Shown one piece after another: positions 36,632 to 47,157 of a stretch of 64,000 bases of DNA (its first letter is position 1; each line of letters opens with the position of its first letter). Origin of the DNA: Echinarachnius parma (taxonomy: Eukaryota; Echinodermata; Echinoidea; Clypeasteroida; Echinarachniidae); contig JBAMJV010007160.1 of NCBI GenBank assembly GCA_037951105.1, positions 62,001 through 126,000 of the forward strand. The letters run 5' to 3'. The notes below the pieces were generated by a model. The model was not told the DNA's origin, did no database searches, and saw only the letters and a list, made by a program, of their open reading frames with translations. The position numbers and the translations under genes are program-made.

Positions 36632-37835
36632 TGTCTGTATTGTTATTCAGTTTGTTTCTTTGCCTTGCAAATTTGTAGTAATTGTAAGTAATACAAGTTA
36701 TGGTGTGATGTAATGTATTATGTTTACAGACTTGCTTCTTTTCTGAAAACGGGGATTGATAGTGGTTATTAAATAATCACAATTCAACCTTCATGGCATA
36801 CTATAGAACTACTTGAGCATATCGTTAACACAACGGGAGAGCATTGACAACATGGAGACCAATGAAATCGAGTGCGTAGCGTGGGAGAAGTGGGTTTTTT
36901 TTGTTTTCATTTTTTCTGGTTTCTGGTTCTTTCAGGGGTGTGGGACGAAATAGTTTGGGGTACTCTTTAAGTTTTATTACGTTTTTAACATTTTCCCCTT
37001 ATATTTTTTGGGATAAAAACTGTCCCCCTTTTACCAACACCTCGTCACCGGTACACTTGAACCTTCCCACTCGTTCTGAATGGTGATGGACTTTGATGCT
37101 TTGCAGTTTCTTTGCACGTGGCCTTTTGTTCAAAAACTGTGGCTAAAAGAGGACTGATCATGCCCGCAGGGCGCGGGAGGCTCTATTTTCTAAAAGATGT
37201 ACATGTGCTTTTATAACCAGTGTGCAGGTTGGGAGGTTTTCTTTGTTCAATTAATTATTGGTGGCACCCCCCCCCCCCCCCCCCCCCTCCGTCGCTTTGC
37301 CACTGTGAGTGTGAAAACGTGCAGTTATCCAACGCTGTTTGATTAATGACTTTTGGCCTTGAACGATCAAGCTATAGAATGCTAGCATATTTTTTGGCTA
37401 GCAAACAAAAGCAGAGCAAACAATACATTTCACAATTCTACGTTGTATGCGAATACAAGTTCACAAAATGGAAATAACCCGGTCCTAACCACTGCCGGCG
37501 CGAAAAAAAAGTTTCATGCAATTTGTGTACGTAAATGTTTGTGTATTTGTGACAGAGTTTACGAGATATCCTCGAGGGTACATAACAATCGTGTCTAATA
37601 ATTGTAAGAACGCCATGTAAAAAAAAAAATCAAAATCAAAAACATCATACTGTACATAACATAGCCATTCAAATCATTATCTATCGCTTGCATGGCTATT
37701 TATATACTTTTGCTTTCTTATCGTCACAATTTGTTACCGACATTTTGAGAATGGTTGTTTATAATAAATAGGCCTACAAGTATTATACAATATGGAACTC
37801 AACAATTTATTATGCCAAATTTGTATAAGGTATAG
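36632..37835. other. Non-coding stretch
   Basis: No supported exon. A poly(C) tract lies at 37267-37287. Confidence 0.4.
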
Positions 37836-37980
37836 GAATGTTTACGTTCAGCGATTACTTATGTTGTACCAAAAATTTGGAATGAATTATCAAATGACGT
37901 TAAACAATGCCCGACACTTGCAACCTTCTTAAGAAAATGTAAATATTATTTGTTAAACTCGCAACATTTGTATGGTCATT
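37836..37980 (+). mobile_element. LINE reverse-transcriptase C-terminal remnant
   Basis: One frame reads SAITYVVPKIWNELSNDV then KQCPTLATFLRKCKYYL, the usual 'P-K-(I/L)-W-N-x-L-P' and 'TFK-LK-YL' pattern found after the thumb of Jockey/CR1-type RTs. A stop lies just upstream (37833), and the right side passes into a TTAA-family MITE at about 37983. Only about 48 codons remain. Confidence 0.65.
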
Positions 37981-37982
37981 AT

Positions 37983-38170
37983 AGGGATAGTACGGCTTTG
38001 GTCAAACATATTTTAAATAACTGAAACTTGTGAGTTACCATTACAAACTAAAAGTTATAATGCCATGATGCTTAAATGGTTGACACACATATACACGGCT
38101 GAGTTACAGGTATTGTTCCATTTAAAAATTAGCTGTGCAACCAAAAGGCACCCTCCAGACACCTCACGTT
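37983..38170 (+). mobile_element. Diverged copy of TTAA MITE family
   Basis: Begins AGGGATAGTACGGCTTTGGT and shares TTACAAACTAAAAGTTATAA and CATGATGCTTAAA-like blocks with the copies at 22095 and 55704. The right end is not defined. Confidence 0.6.
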
Positions 38171-38690
38171 TCTTCCACTTTTGTATCAAAATATGTGAAT
38201 GTGATGTTTGGTAAAGTAATTATTCAATAGAGAAGTCATAGAAAACAATTTAAAAACCATTTCGGTTTATTGTCAGAAATATGTTGGATATATAAATATT
38301 TTCTTAAATTATTGAATAAAAGATCGTCCGTAACATATATTCCAATCAAATATATTTATGGATATTCTGTCCGTTTCTGAACCGATTTTAATCATACAAA
38401 CTTGATTATGTCATTAAAATTGTGCGCGTTTCCAAAATTTAGACTTAATTTTGCATTATCTCACAACTGTTCACACTGAACAAAATTAATATAGTGTTCA
38501 ATTTGCCGTGTATGTTTTTTATAGTAGTAGTGTAGCCAAGTCCTGTATTCTGAAGTTAAAATTTATTTTATCTACGTCACTAAAAATATGTTTTTAGTAA
38601 ATCGCTTTTCCTTAAGTATAGTATACTATTTCTAGTGACGTAGATATGACGTAGATACAAACAATTTTAACTCAAAATCGTTTTAAAAAA
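38171..38690. other. AT-rich non-coding stretch
   Basis: Nothing recognised. Confidence 0.35.
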
Positions 38691-38695
38691 ACACC

Positions 38696-38900
38696 CCCGA
38701 TGTCTCGGGCTCGCATCCCACGAAGCATATTTTTCTTTACTTATTTTCAATCCTTACAAATATTTCTAGAAAGTGTCCTCTATGTTTACATTTTATTCAT
38801 AAACGGCTTCATCACTTCGTGCGATTCCGCGCAATCTCTAACAAAGTTAATTCAATAATCTTAGGGCTAATCGAGCATTGACAATATTTGTATAGGAACG
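38696..38900 (+). mobile_element. tRNA-derived SINE, copy 1 (head truncated)
   Basis: Keeps only the B-box side of the head (GATGTCTCGGGCTCGCATCC, CACGAAGC) and then the family body: CTTATTTTCAATCCTTACAA, ATATTTCTAG, GTCCTCTATGTTTACAT and TTCATCACTTCGTG. It is followed immediately by the next copy, so the SINEs lie head to tail. Confidence 0.7.
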
Positions 38901-38904
38901 TCCC

Positions 38905-39099
38905 ACATTCAATGGTCTTTGTGGCTCAATGAGTTGAGAACCGGTCTATAGAAATCCTGAGGTCTCGGGTTTTTATCCCAGCGAAGCCGATTTTCTTTTG
39001 CTCATTTTCAATCATTAAACATCATTTTTAGTCAGTCTCCTCTATGTTTGCATATAATTAATACAAAGCTGCATTACTTCGTGTAAGTTTCGATGTGGT
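38905..39099 (+). mobile_element. tRNA-derived SINE, copy 2
   Basis: The head at 38913-38988 has an A-box-like GTGGCTCAATGAGTTGAGA and a decayed B box (CGGGTTTTTATCC), ending CAGCGAAGCC. The body repeats the family blocks (CTCATTTTCAATCATTAAAC, GTCTCCTCTATGTTTGCAT, ATTACTTCGTG). It is preceded by GGAACGTCCCACATT, which also precedes copy 3. Confidence 0.75.
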
Positions 39100-39366
39100 A
39101 ATAATAGGCTTCCTGTAGCGATTGGTCGATACCTTCCTAACCAGGTACCTCAAGGTTGTAACTTATGTGACTCACAAGAACCAGGTGATGAATTTCACTT
39201 TATTTGTAATTGTCCTTCATTTTCTAACGAAAGGGGAATTTTCATTAAAAAGTGTTATGCTGTTAGACCAAATGTACTTAGCATGTCTAAGATGTGTAAT
39301 ACTGCCAATACCAAAGAGCTGAAAAATCTGTCAAGATTTTGTAAAGTAATTATGTCAAAATGTTGA
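39100..39366 (+). mobile_element. LINE C-terminal end with zinc motif
   Basis: An open frame reads RLPVAIGRYLPNQVPQG, then CNLCDSQEPGDEFHFICNCP, and runs to TGA at 39364-39366. The C-x2-C...H-x3-C pattern is the C-terminal zinc knuckle of Jockey/CR1-type LINE proteins. The domain is complete to its stop but 5'-truncated, joining SINE copy 2 directly on the left. Confidence 0.75.
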
Positions 39367-39635
39367 TGCTTTTGTTGTTCTTGATTATTTGATATTTGAT
39401 GTCATTGTAAATATTTTCATGTTTTGCCAATTATTGCCATCTATGATGTTTTAGTTTTACAGTATTTGATGTTTGTATGTCATTGTAAATATTTTCATGT
39501 TTTGCCAATTATTGTCATTGATGATGTTTTAGTTTTACAGTATTTGATATTTGTATTTCTTCCATGCCCCCACGAGGGGCCGTATAAGAAATAAAATTCA
39601 TTGTCATTGTCATTGTCATTGTCATTGTCATCCCG
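39367..39635 (+). mobile_element. LINE 3' untranslated region and tail
   Basis: Follows the LINE stop codon. An 80-85 bp unit (TGTAAATATTTTCATGTTTTGCCAATTATTG and flanks) is repeated twice in tandem at 39395-39555. Then come a small hairpin (CCCCCACGAGGGG), an AATAAA signal and a (CATTGT)n tail at 39598-39632, as expected for the end of a target-primed retrotransposon. Confidence 0.7.
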
Positions 39636-39841
39636 CTTGCTTTACCGATTATACATTAGGTTCATGGAAAAGGCTACGGAATTGTCCGCTACTATCAATA
39701 CTCCGTAATTTCGACTTATGAGCCTTTCTTGCAACAGTTTAGGATAACTGTCCTATGTACGTAATTTAGTCGTAGTCATATGACAATCACGTGACCTTTA
39801 GGACGTCCTAGAGATAGGACACTTTCTTGCAACAAGCCCCC

Positions 39842-39950
39842 GCTTGCTTTCTCTGAAAAAGTTAATTTAATTGTCCTTCGGTTAGTGCCCGGTATATATA
39901 GCTTCTGACTAATCAAGCATTTAAAAGGGTTTTATAGGAGCGTCCCACAT
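39842..39950 (+). mobile_element. Left part of SINE copy 3, split by a transposon
   Basis: Resembles 38818-38912 (AAAGTTAATT, GACTAATCAAGCAT, TATAGGAGCGTCCCACAT) and stops at the TA where the 1,755 bp element begins. The continuation with the tRNA head lies at 41710. Confidence 0.65.
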
Positions 39951-39952
39951 TA

Positions 39953-41707
39953 CACACTTAGAAAAAATGGGTCAATCTTACACCTATATAGGTGCAAACC
40001 GTTGCGTCACCGGGGGCTCCTATATAAGTGCAAAAGTTCACCTTTTGGTAAAGGTTCAGATTTAATCCTTCACCGTTTGCACTTTGAGGGTGCAATATTG
40101 TATATTTAGGAAAAGGTGCAGAGTTGCACCTAAAAAAAGATACGTGTAAGTGTAAATTTAAGTGTAAGTGTAAGTGTAAATATAAGTTAAGGGTGCACAG
40201 TTGCACCAGTGTGGTGCAACATTGCACCTTTGAGTTAAGTGTAACGATGCACCAAAAATGGTTAAAAGTTGAACACCCCTTTCCTGCGAGTGCATATGTG
40301 TATAGTCCTATCCTCCTAACCTATACATACTTTGCCCTAAGCCTATACCTATCATTCCTAACCATCGGTCCTTGTTCACGCTTAGCTTATAAGCAGGTTA
40401 CAACACGATGTATGTTTTTTAGTGGTTAGTAATTAAGAATAGACGTTAAAACAGTATCGCCTTAATTCATTTCCACCAAAATGGTTCACAAGAGTCCACT
40501 GATAATTAATTGTTACTAAATTAAATTAGAAAATGCATTCTGATAATTATTTCACAAAATAACGAGATTATGAACAGATTAAATGTTCGTTATGCAAAAG
40601 CACAAACTAGGACATGAATATTCATGAACCTGTTACAAATTACTGCAAATCGTGTGGTTTTATTTGTATTCATTGTCAACAACAAAAGAATACGCTGTTT
40701 TGACCTGGATTCATACTATTCAATTGATATAAATGCGATTCAATACGTATACTAATCGTACACAAATCAGCTGTTGCTGTGTCGGAAAAGGCTGAAAAGC
40801 TTTTCAAATTGCCATGAGCAACCATTGATGATAGGCTACGCACAAACTGGTCCTTCGATCATCGAATTAATGATGTCGCATTATTGTATTATTACTCCGG
40901 TTATACTGTATACTCTGCATCATTGTCAAGTCTGCACCTTCCGATTAATGTTTTTCTTTGTGTGCATAACGTGCGATATCTTGGCAAAACAAATTACCAA
41001 TCAGAGGGGCTGTAACGAAACTATTTCTAAATTATAAATATTCTCATAATACTTTATTTACTTCATGCATAATAAGCTATCATTTTACAAAAGAATCATA
41101 GAGTAGTGACCAGGTGTTGGATATTAAACATTTTGCATTAAAACACTAAATGCATATTTTGTCTCTCTGTAAGTTAATTATTTCTCTGTTTTTCAAATCC
41201 CTGCATGCATGATGAGCTATTATTTCACGCAAGAACCAATAGAGCAGTGATGTAAATTTAAAAAAATTGCATTTAAACACAAAATACATGTGTTTTCTCT
41301 CCGTGAGTGAATTGTTTCTCTCGGACCCTGTAATTGGTTGATAGCCTTGCTGTGGCCGTAGTTGTCATTAATATGATTGTACAGACCCATCTAATTCTTT
41401 TCAAGATTATATTAAAATAAAATTGGCACATATTCATTCATAACCATAAGGGTATACATTCATAATAGTGCGTGATATATTTGATGATTGACATAGAGTG
41501 TACGAATCTTGTATTAACAGTGGAGAACATAAAACCATGCGTGCAGTAGGACCATGGTTTAGGAACAAGACTAAGACAGGTGCGACTTTGCCCCTTAGCA
41601 AAATGCACCCTAAAAGGTGCATAAAATGGTGCAACTTTATTCCTATGCCGAGTCTGCACCCTTTTTCGTTACTTTGGACCATTTATCAACCATTTTTTCT
41701 TAGTGTG
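39953..41707. mobile_element. 1.75 kb TA-flanked (mariner-like) element
   Basis: Left end CACACTTAGAAAAAATGG and right end CCATTTTTTCTTAGTGTG are inverted with one mismatch. TA lies on both sides (39951-39952, 41708-41709). Subterminal sequence near both ends carries repeated GGTGCA/TGCACC words. No transposase frame is seen, so it is non-autonomous. It has split a tRNA-derived SINE. Confidence 0.8.
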
Positions 41708-41709
41708 TA

Positions 41710-41865
41710 TAGGGTCATTATGCCTCAATGGGTTGATAATCGGTCTAGCAACCTGGAGGTCTCGGGTTCGATTCCCGGCGAAGCCTATTTTCTATGCTCA
41801 TTTTTAATCCTTACAAATATTTCTAGTCTGTTTGAATGTAATTGTATTATTTTGTGAACTTTAGA
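41710..41865 (+). mobile_element. Right part of SINE copy 3 with tRNA-like head
   Basis: The head at 41714-41786 has GCCTCAATGGGTTGATAA, CGGTCTAGCAACCTGG and an intact B box GGGTTCGATTCC ending GGCGAAGCC, the best-preserved head of this family here. The loop CTAGCAA again suggests a tRNA-Ala ancestor. The body continues CTCATTTTTAATCCTTACAA and ATATTTCTAG. Confidence 0.75.
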
Positions 41866-42887
41866 TATTGACACTAAAACATATTTATTGAAATGTAGTA
41901 TTCTTTAATGGCCTCTGTTTTACCCCTTCATTATGAATTTTGTGAACTGATTCCTCTTCCTTTAATTGATATGCGTATACTCGTTTTTCTATGTTTTATA
42001 TTGTATTGTGCATTTTACACTGTTTTCTGTATTTTACACCTTTTTTTATACAGATGTATATATAACTTGAACTAACTTGAACTTGAACTTCAACTTTAAT
42101 TGAATAAAAAATGACTGTTGTTGATTTTTTAGTACACAGAAGAAGGAAACAGTACATGAGTATGAATGTAGTCAACTTAGGCCAAACAAAAAAATTGTTG
42201 GATTGCAGTAACGGGCAACCAAACATTAGGGTAGGTAGGTAGGTTTTTTTTTTTTCAGGATTCGCACAAATACACAAAAACACACATATAACACACAAAT
42301 AACACATATCGCAAAATAAAAAATAAAACAAATAATAAAAAAAAACCTTTAGGGTCGGCGGTATTTTTAGGGTTAATCCAACCATTTATTTTGCATGGCC
42401 TTATTCACCGTATTTCTGATAAATGCGCCGTTTTCAATGTTTCTATGATATAACAGGAAAATAGAAGTAAAATAGAAAGCCAACTAAGAGGTGAGCGATG
42501 GCGAAACGGAGGAGTACCCTAAATGACATGCATATGGAGACTGTATTAGTTTAGTCATCGTACCAGGGGCCACGGAACTGGGGGTGGGGCTGCAGCCCCC
42601 CACTTTTTGGCTTAAAACAAAGAAATACATGAGCATAAAATAACAGTTATTATAACAATTCAAATGTGGTCAGCCCCCCCCCCCCCCCTATACTTTCAAA
42701 ACCTTTCCGCGCCCTCTGCCTACATGAGTCTATAATTTATTTAAGAATCTGGAATGGTTTATTAATTAATGATTTACCATTATGTTTGTTCTTGTTTTTC
42801 TGTCAACAGGTTTAAGGAGCACGGGAGAAATGTATTGAGGATCACGAGGGCGTTAATCTTTACTCTTGACGTAACTGCCTTTCCGTC
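41866..42887. other. Non-coding stretch before the NLR locus
   Basis: Contains A- and T-rich runs, a poly(C) tract near 42675-42688, and at 42808-42810 a good splice acceptor (pyrimidine-rich ...TTTCTGTCAACAG). The next exon therefore probably begins at 42810 with 78 nt of 5' untranslated sequence, because in-frame stops lie at 42813 and 42867. The promoter and earlier exons were not identified. Confidence 0.4.
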
Positions 42888-44540
42888 ATGTCGGTTTCTC
42901 TGTGTGAGTGGAGGATAAGGATCGGGAGATTCCTTCCCCGACCCCCGAGCGATGACAAGATACAAATAAGGAAAGGGGATGATTGCAAGAAAAGATACAG
43001 GAGGAAAAGAAAAACTGCCAAGCCTCCAGCGCAGAATGGGGAAAATTCGACATCGATAGGATCACGTAATGGAATGAATATCCTCCTCGTAACACTATTT
43101 ATATTAAGTACTTTCATTGTTGCACATTTAGTGCCACTGTCAAGTCAATATGGAAATCAGTATCCACCATCACACCCGTCACGCGAAGATCAGTCAACTC
43201 AAATCACTGCGTTTGAAAATGGCTCAGGTGTGATGCATAAAACACCGAACTGGTTCGAAAGAGTTTCCACTCTCCAGGCACTTTGTTGTCTCCATGAAAA
43301 CTTAAATCCAACAGATCAAGATATATTCCGAAATACACTACTGCATTTCTACCAACAAACCAGCAGTGCGGATCATGACTACCTGTACCCGATCTCAACA
43401 CCACAGTCCGAACCAACGAGCAATACATCAACCTTCCTTTCTTCAGCAACACAATCCAATAAATCACTAATCAACACTGGCATACGACCATGCGCCTCGT
43501 TGACACTATCCCTGTACAACCAACCAGCACGCTCCATGAGCAACGGACTATGCCTCCATACTACAGATTCTCTATCTTACCATTCGACAAGCAACATTGG
43601 TCAGCAATTATACAGTATGACGTCATCAGAAGTTGACAAGCTTGTAGACCTCAAATGTGCAGTTTTGACTAACCGGTCAACACCTACTTTATACACTTCG
43701 TCAGAATGTTCAGTGTACGACTACTCCTGCGTTACTTCCTCATCCTACCAAAACACAGTTGTCATGCGTTCAAAACGTAATCGTACAGTCTTGCACAAAA
43801 AGGCAATACTAGCGTATTATGACAACGTTTACAAGTTTAAGAGTTCCAACAAATCCACTGTCAACATACCATCAGGACTGCACTCACAGACCGGCACACA
43901 TTTATTAACATTTCGTCTTTCAACACGGCAGTCCACAAAACCAGTTGGTAGAACTGATCAAGACGTGTGTGCCCTGTCAACATCTTCGCTATATGAGGAC
44001 CCATGCGTGGCACCTTTCACGTCCAAACCCCTCGTTGAAACATCTTCAGGACTTGATGCGAACTTATTAATGTCACATCGGCCGTCGCTATCGTCAAAGT
44101 CCAACCAATCGGTAGGCAACATGGACAACCAACCAAGTGCTTCTATGTCAACATCTCATTCGTACAATTCAAAACATGGTATACACCGAGAACCATGCAT
44201 ATCCAGATCAGCAATAACCGTCGGTCAGAAACCCTCCATGGCATTATTGACAACCGCAACAGTCGAAGATACAAGGGGTACGCAGTACAACTTCCGCATA
44301 TTGTTAACCACTAGTAACCAACTCGGAGTTGACTTGCATTCGGAACTTAGCTCTACGAACTTGAACATCCAGTCAACGTCTGCACCATACAACTCTTGCA
44401 CATCCACGTCCACATCCAACCAATCGACAATGGCCTTAGCTTCAGAACTCAACTCTAGAATATTAACCATCCAGACAGCTGCTGCATCATCCGACAACTC
44501 GTCATCCAAGCTGCCATCTTGCTTCGGGCTTACCATGCAG
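42888..44540 (+). CDS. Ser/Thr-rich predicted type II membrane protein exon
   Basis: Family not recognised. The 570-codon frame open from ATG 42888 is by far the longest here outside the NACHT exon and has no repeat origin. Residues 34-45 are a basic cluster (KKRYRRKRKTAK), residues 63-84 a hydrophobic segment (MNILLVTLFILSTFIVAHLV), and the remaining 480 or so residues are rich in Ser, Thr, Asn and Gln with at least eight N-x-S/T sequons (NTS, NKS, NRS, NRT, NQS, NSS). Basic residues before the membrane segment predict a type II topology with a lumenal or extracellular tail. A donor (ATGCAG|GTACAA) at 44540 ends the exon in phase 0, and the next acceptor at 44927 keeps frame with the 2A exon. 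If that intron is not used, the frame ends at 44598-44600. An uncharacterised single-exon gene or mobile-element ORF is the alternative. Confidence 0.6.
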
Positions 44541-44927
44541 GTACAAATCCACAAATTGAACGCCGTCTTAATAGACAAATACATTTTTTTTAGAATGTAA
44601 TGTAGTCTGTCTTTCAAATACTGACAATGCCTGATGTGGGTAATTATTTATTTACAACTATTTGAACAGAGCTCTGTCGTTAAGTACTTACATTAGTAGC
44701 ACTACCACAAAAATATTTACAGTTTGGGAGTTAGTAAACATTTCAATTCACTAAATATACATGTTATATCAACTTGATTAATGGAATGCAAGATACCTTT
44801 TAATTTTAGTTTATATAAGTCGTGATTACCAGGCAATCTTTTCTATAATGGGGTCAAATGACATTTAAAGTGTGGAATTAACTATCAGTATATTTAATAT
44901 GTTGTGTTCCCTGTTTATCTCGAAAAG

Positions 44928-45100
44928 GCAATTTATTCTGAGAAGTCGTCTTTGACGTCATGCAGGAGCATGATAAGACAGGGTGAATGCCCCTGGAAGT
45001 GGTTCAACGCCACACTTGACCTCATGGAGGCAGGAGACATAGAACCTAACCCTGGTCCTAAGACCAAGACCAAGACCAAAGGTGCAGATATTCAGACCAG
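44928..45100 (+). CDS. 2A-like translational recoding exon of NLR gene
   Basis: Encodes MIRQGECPWKWFNATLDL followed by MEAGDIEPNPGP (motif at 45033-45059) and a Lys/Thr-rich tail (KTKTKTKG). D-(V/I)-E-x-N-P-G-P is the 2A consensus: on translation the ribosome skips the Gly-Pro bond and makes two chains. 2A-like sequences are known at the N-termini of sea urchin NLRs and in non-LTR retrotransposons; some also act as signal sequences. The donor ACCAG|GTTAGC ends in phase 2, which matches the Death-domain exon. The exon may be internal (acceptor at 44926-44927, in frame with the exon at 42888) or may begin the protein at ATG 44970. No other retrotransposon sequence is seen beside it. Confidence 0.8.
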
Positions 45101-45471
45101 GTTAGCTAATCGTACTATGTTAATATGAATAAAAGATTACCTAATATAGTGCCCCTCATAAGTTTACATTTCGAGAAATCGATCTTCGTCTTTTAAAGAT
45201 AAATAATACAGGATGCCGTGTTGATTATGGAAACGTATTAATCGTTACATCGTTACATGTGTCATGAAGCTCATAATCATGATTAGTTGTTTTCTTAATG
45301 GAAAGGGGATGAGTGGAACGGCAACAGATCCTTTAGCATCGTGACAACTGGAATATTAATTTTAGAACTGTGATTAAAACATTCAATATCTGTTCACAAT
45401 TATTATAATTATAATAATATTATGAGGAACGCATTAATAACATGTTATGTACGTTTCCTATTTTGGCACAG

Positions 45472-45746
45472 TGTCCTGCAAGAGAAGGAACTTGCTCTTT
45501 TATCACGGATGATTGATCCGCGCTACTACGAAGATATAGGAATCAACCTCGGAGTCCAGTATGCTGAGCTGAATCAGATCAGAGTCAAACATCTGAACGA
45601 CGTAAGAGGTGCCCTTATTGAAGTGTTGATGACATGGAATACCAGAGAAGAAGGAGACAAGAGAGATATTCTGGCTGAGGCGCTGAGGGAAGTAGAGCTG
45701 AATGATCTGGCAGAGAAGCTGCTTAGAGACAAGCTGGTTGTCAGAG
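45472..45746 (+). CDS. Death-domain exon of NLR gene
   Basis: After the acceptor ...TTTTGGCACAG, the exon reads SVLQEKELALLSRMIDP, YYEDIGINLGV, ELNQIRVKHLNDVRGALIEV, LMTWNTREEGDKRDILAEAL and ELNDLAEKLL. This has the six-helix layout of Death domains: an N-terminal 'W/Y-xx-LG-xLG' segment, a central 'D-x-R-xx-xx-xL-xxW' helix, and a closing 'L-xx-AL-xxxx-xx-LA-xxL'. The domain recruits adaptors by homotypic contact in the cytosol. One base completes the codon left open by the 2A exon (phase 2), and the donor CAGAG|GTGCAC ends in phase 1. The donor could instead be ten bases upstream, but only this one keeps frame with the following exon. Confidence 0.82.
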
Positions 45747-45889
45747 GTGCACTTTCTACATATTACTTAAAACCCTTGTTGGGCATGATAAATGTTGTTA
45801 TCAACAGCTTTTGGGCAGTCTAGATAAATTCCCTCAAACGTGAAATGTGTTTAAACTTACTATTGATCAATTTAATTCAATTCAAGGTT

Positions 45890-46080
45890 TTTTATTCAAC
45901 TATGTGTAGCCATAAGGCAAAATTACAAGTAAATTTAAAAGGTAAAAACACATGAAATATTACATACTAATTGAAAGAAAATATACATAATATTATTCCA
46001 ATACAAATATAAATAAGAGTGATTGTTATGATTGTTATCAAAATATGAGGAATAACAACAAAATTATCATTGTAATATCA
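45890..46080 (-). mobile_element. Possible LINE or SINE 3' end (minus strand)
   Basis: Starts with a TTTTTTATT run and continues in AT-rich sequence that, on the minus strand, would be a retroelement 3' region with A-rich tail. No coding part remains. Confidence 0.3.
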
Positions 46081-46090
46081 ACCTAGTGTA

Positions 46091-46763
46091 AACTAACTAT
46101 CTCACACACGCCCAAATTGGACACCACCCTAAACGAAACCATGAGGATCATCACAGGATGCCTCAGACCCACACCAACTGACCTCTTACCAGTGCTCGCT
46201 AGTATCGCACCCCCCGCCCTCCGCAGAGAACACTACACCCAACAGCTAGTCAACAAGGCCCTCCAAGACCGCACACACCCTCTACACCGTACCACCCAGA
46301 ACACACAACCAGTCCGCCAACGTCTACGGTCACGCAGACCGTTCAGTCGCCATGCTGACACCTTGCGGGAAGGCATCCACAATACCCTCACCGCATGGAA
46401 GGACAGCTGGCAGGAGACCCCCAGACCCCCTCAATTCACAGTAACCCCAAACACAAAACTACCACCAGGCGCGGATCTACCCCGAAAGGACTGGGTCACC
46501 CTCAACAGGCTCCGAACAGGGGTCGGCAGGTTCTACGGCAGCATGCACCGCTGGGGACTCAGACCTTCTCCGGCTTGTACATGTGGAGCACCCGAGCAGA
46601 CTGCTTCCCACATCATTGAGGAGTGCCCAATCCTTCGCCCACCTGGCCACCCAAACCCAGATTTAACCAACTTGGACCCCGACACCATTAATTGGCTGCA
46701 AAACTTGCGTGATGTCGCGTAGAAGCTGCGCTGCCTCATACGCAAGAAGAAGAACTAACTATC
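46091..46763 (+). mobile_element. 5'-truncated LINE with 11 bp target duplication
   Basis: An open frame from about 46093 to TAG at 46720-46722 encodes the last 200 residues of a LINE reverse transcriptase: SHTPKLDTTLNETMRIITGC, LRREHYTQQLVNKALQD, NRLRTGVGRFYGSMHRWGL and the C-terminal zinc motif CTCGAPEQTASHIIEECP. The polymerase core is missing, as expected after 5' truncation. The short 3' end finishes in AAGAAGAAG. The element (46102-46752) is bracketed by exact copies of AACTAACTATC at 46091-46101 and 46753-46763. The undamaged frame and perfect duplication indicate a young insertion. It lies in the intron between the Death and linker exons, in gene orientation. Confidence 0.9.
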
Positions 46764-46808
46764 AAATACTTAGTATCAACATTAAAAGCTTTTTATTAAG
46801 TATCTTAA

Positions 46809-47157
46809 AGGTGCACCTGTAAAGTGTCAGATATTGCCCAAAATGACACTTGAGTCTTCAATCCTGTATCAAAATCATTGTAAGATATGTCCAATTAGTG
46901 TGTGAAAGTTTCATTGAAAAGTAACACTGCTTTCCTGGTTAAAATAGCGAAAATATGCGTCAGCTTTTACAACGGAGATTTATTACCGTTCATTAACGCT
47001 TTTGAGCTGAATGATAGATATCGTCAAACTAAAGGGGCATTTGACAAAATCGAACCCTAGTTTATCTTCTCTTACCATCAGCTAAACAACACGGTAGAAG
47101 AGAAATGAGGAAGCTCCAAGTAATTTTCGTGGAGTAAGACACTCTACAGGCATCCCT
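46809..47157. mobile_element. TTAA-flanked MITE, complete
   Basis: Left end AGGTGCACCTGTAAAGTG and right end CACTCTACAGGCATCCCT are inverted with four mismatches, flanked by TTAA (46805-46808 and 47158-47161). The 349 bp element is the reference for the fragments at 6225-6420 and 12410-12540. TTAA duplications are made by piggyBac and Kolobok transposases. Confidence 0.82.

Noticed and set aside
38696..41786. Functional tRNA-Ala genes
   Set aside because: Heads have pol III boxes, but the acceptor and anticodon stems are broken and SINE bodies follow; they are SINEs or pseudogenes.
42564..42718. Possible hAT-like ends CAGGGGCCACGGAA and TTCCGCGCCCTCTG
   Set aside because: The ends match only partly and the flanks show no 8 bp duplication.
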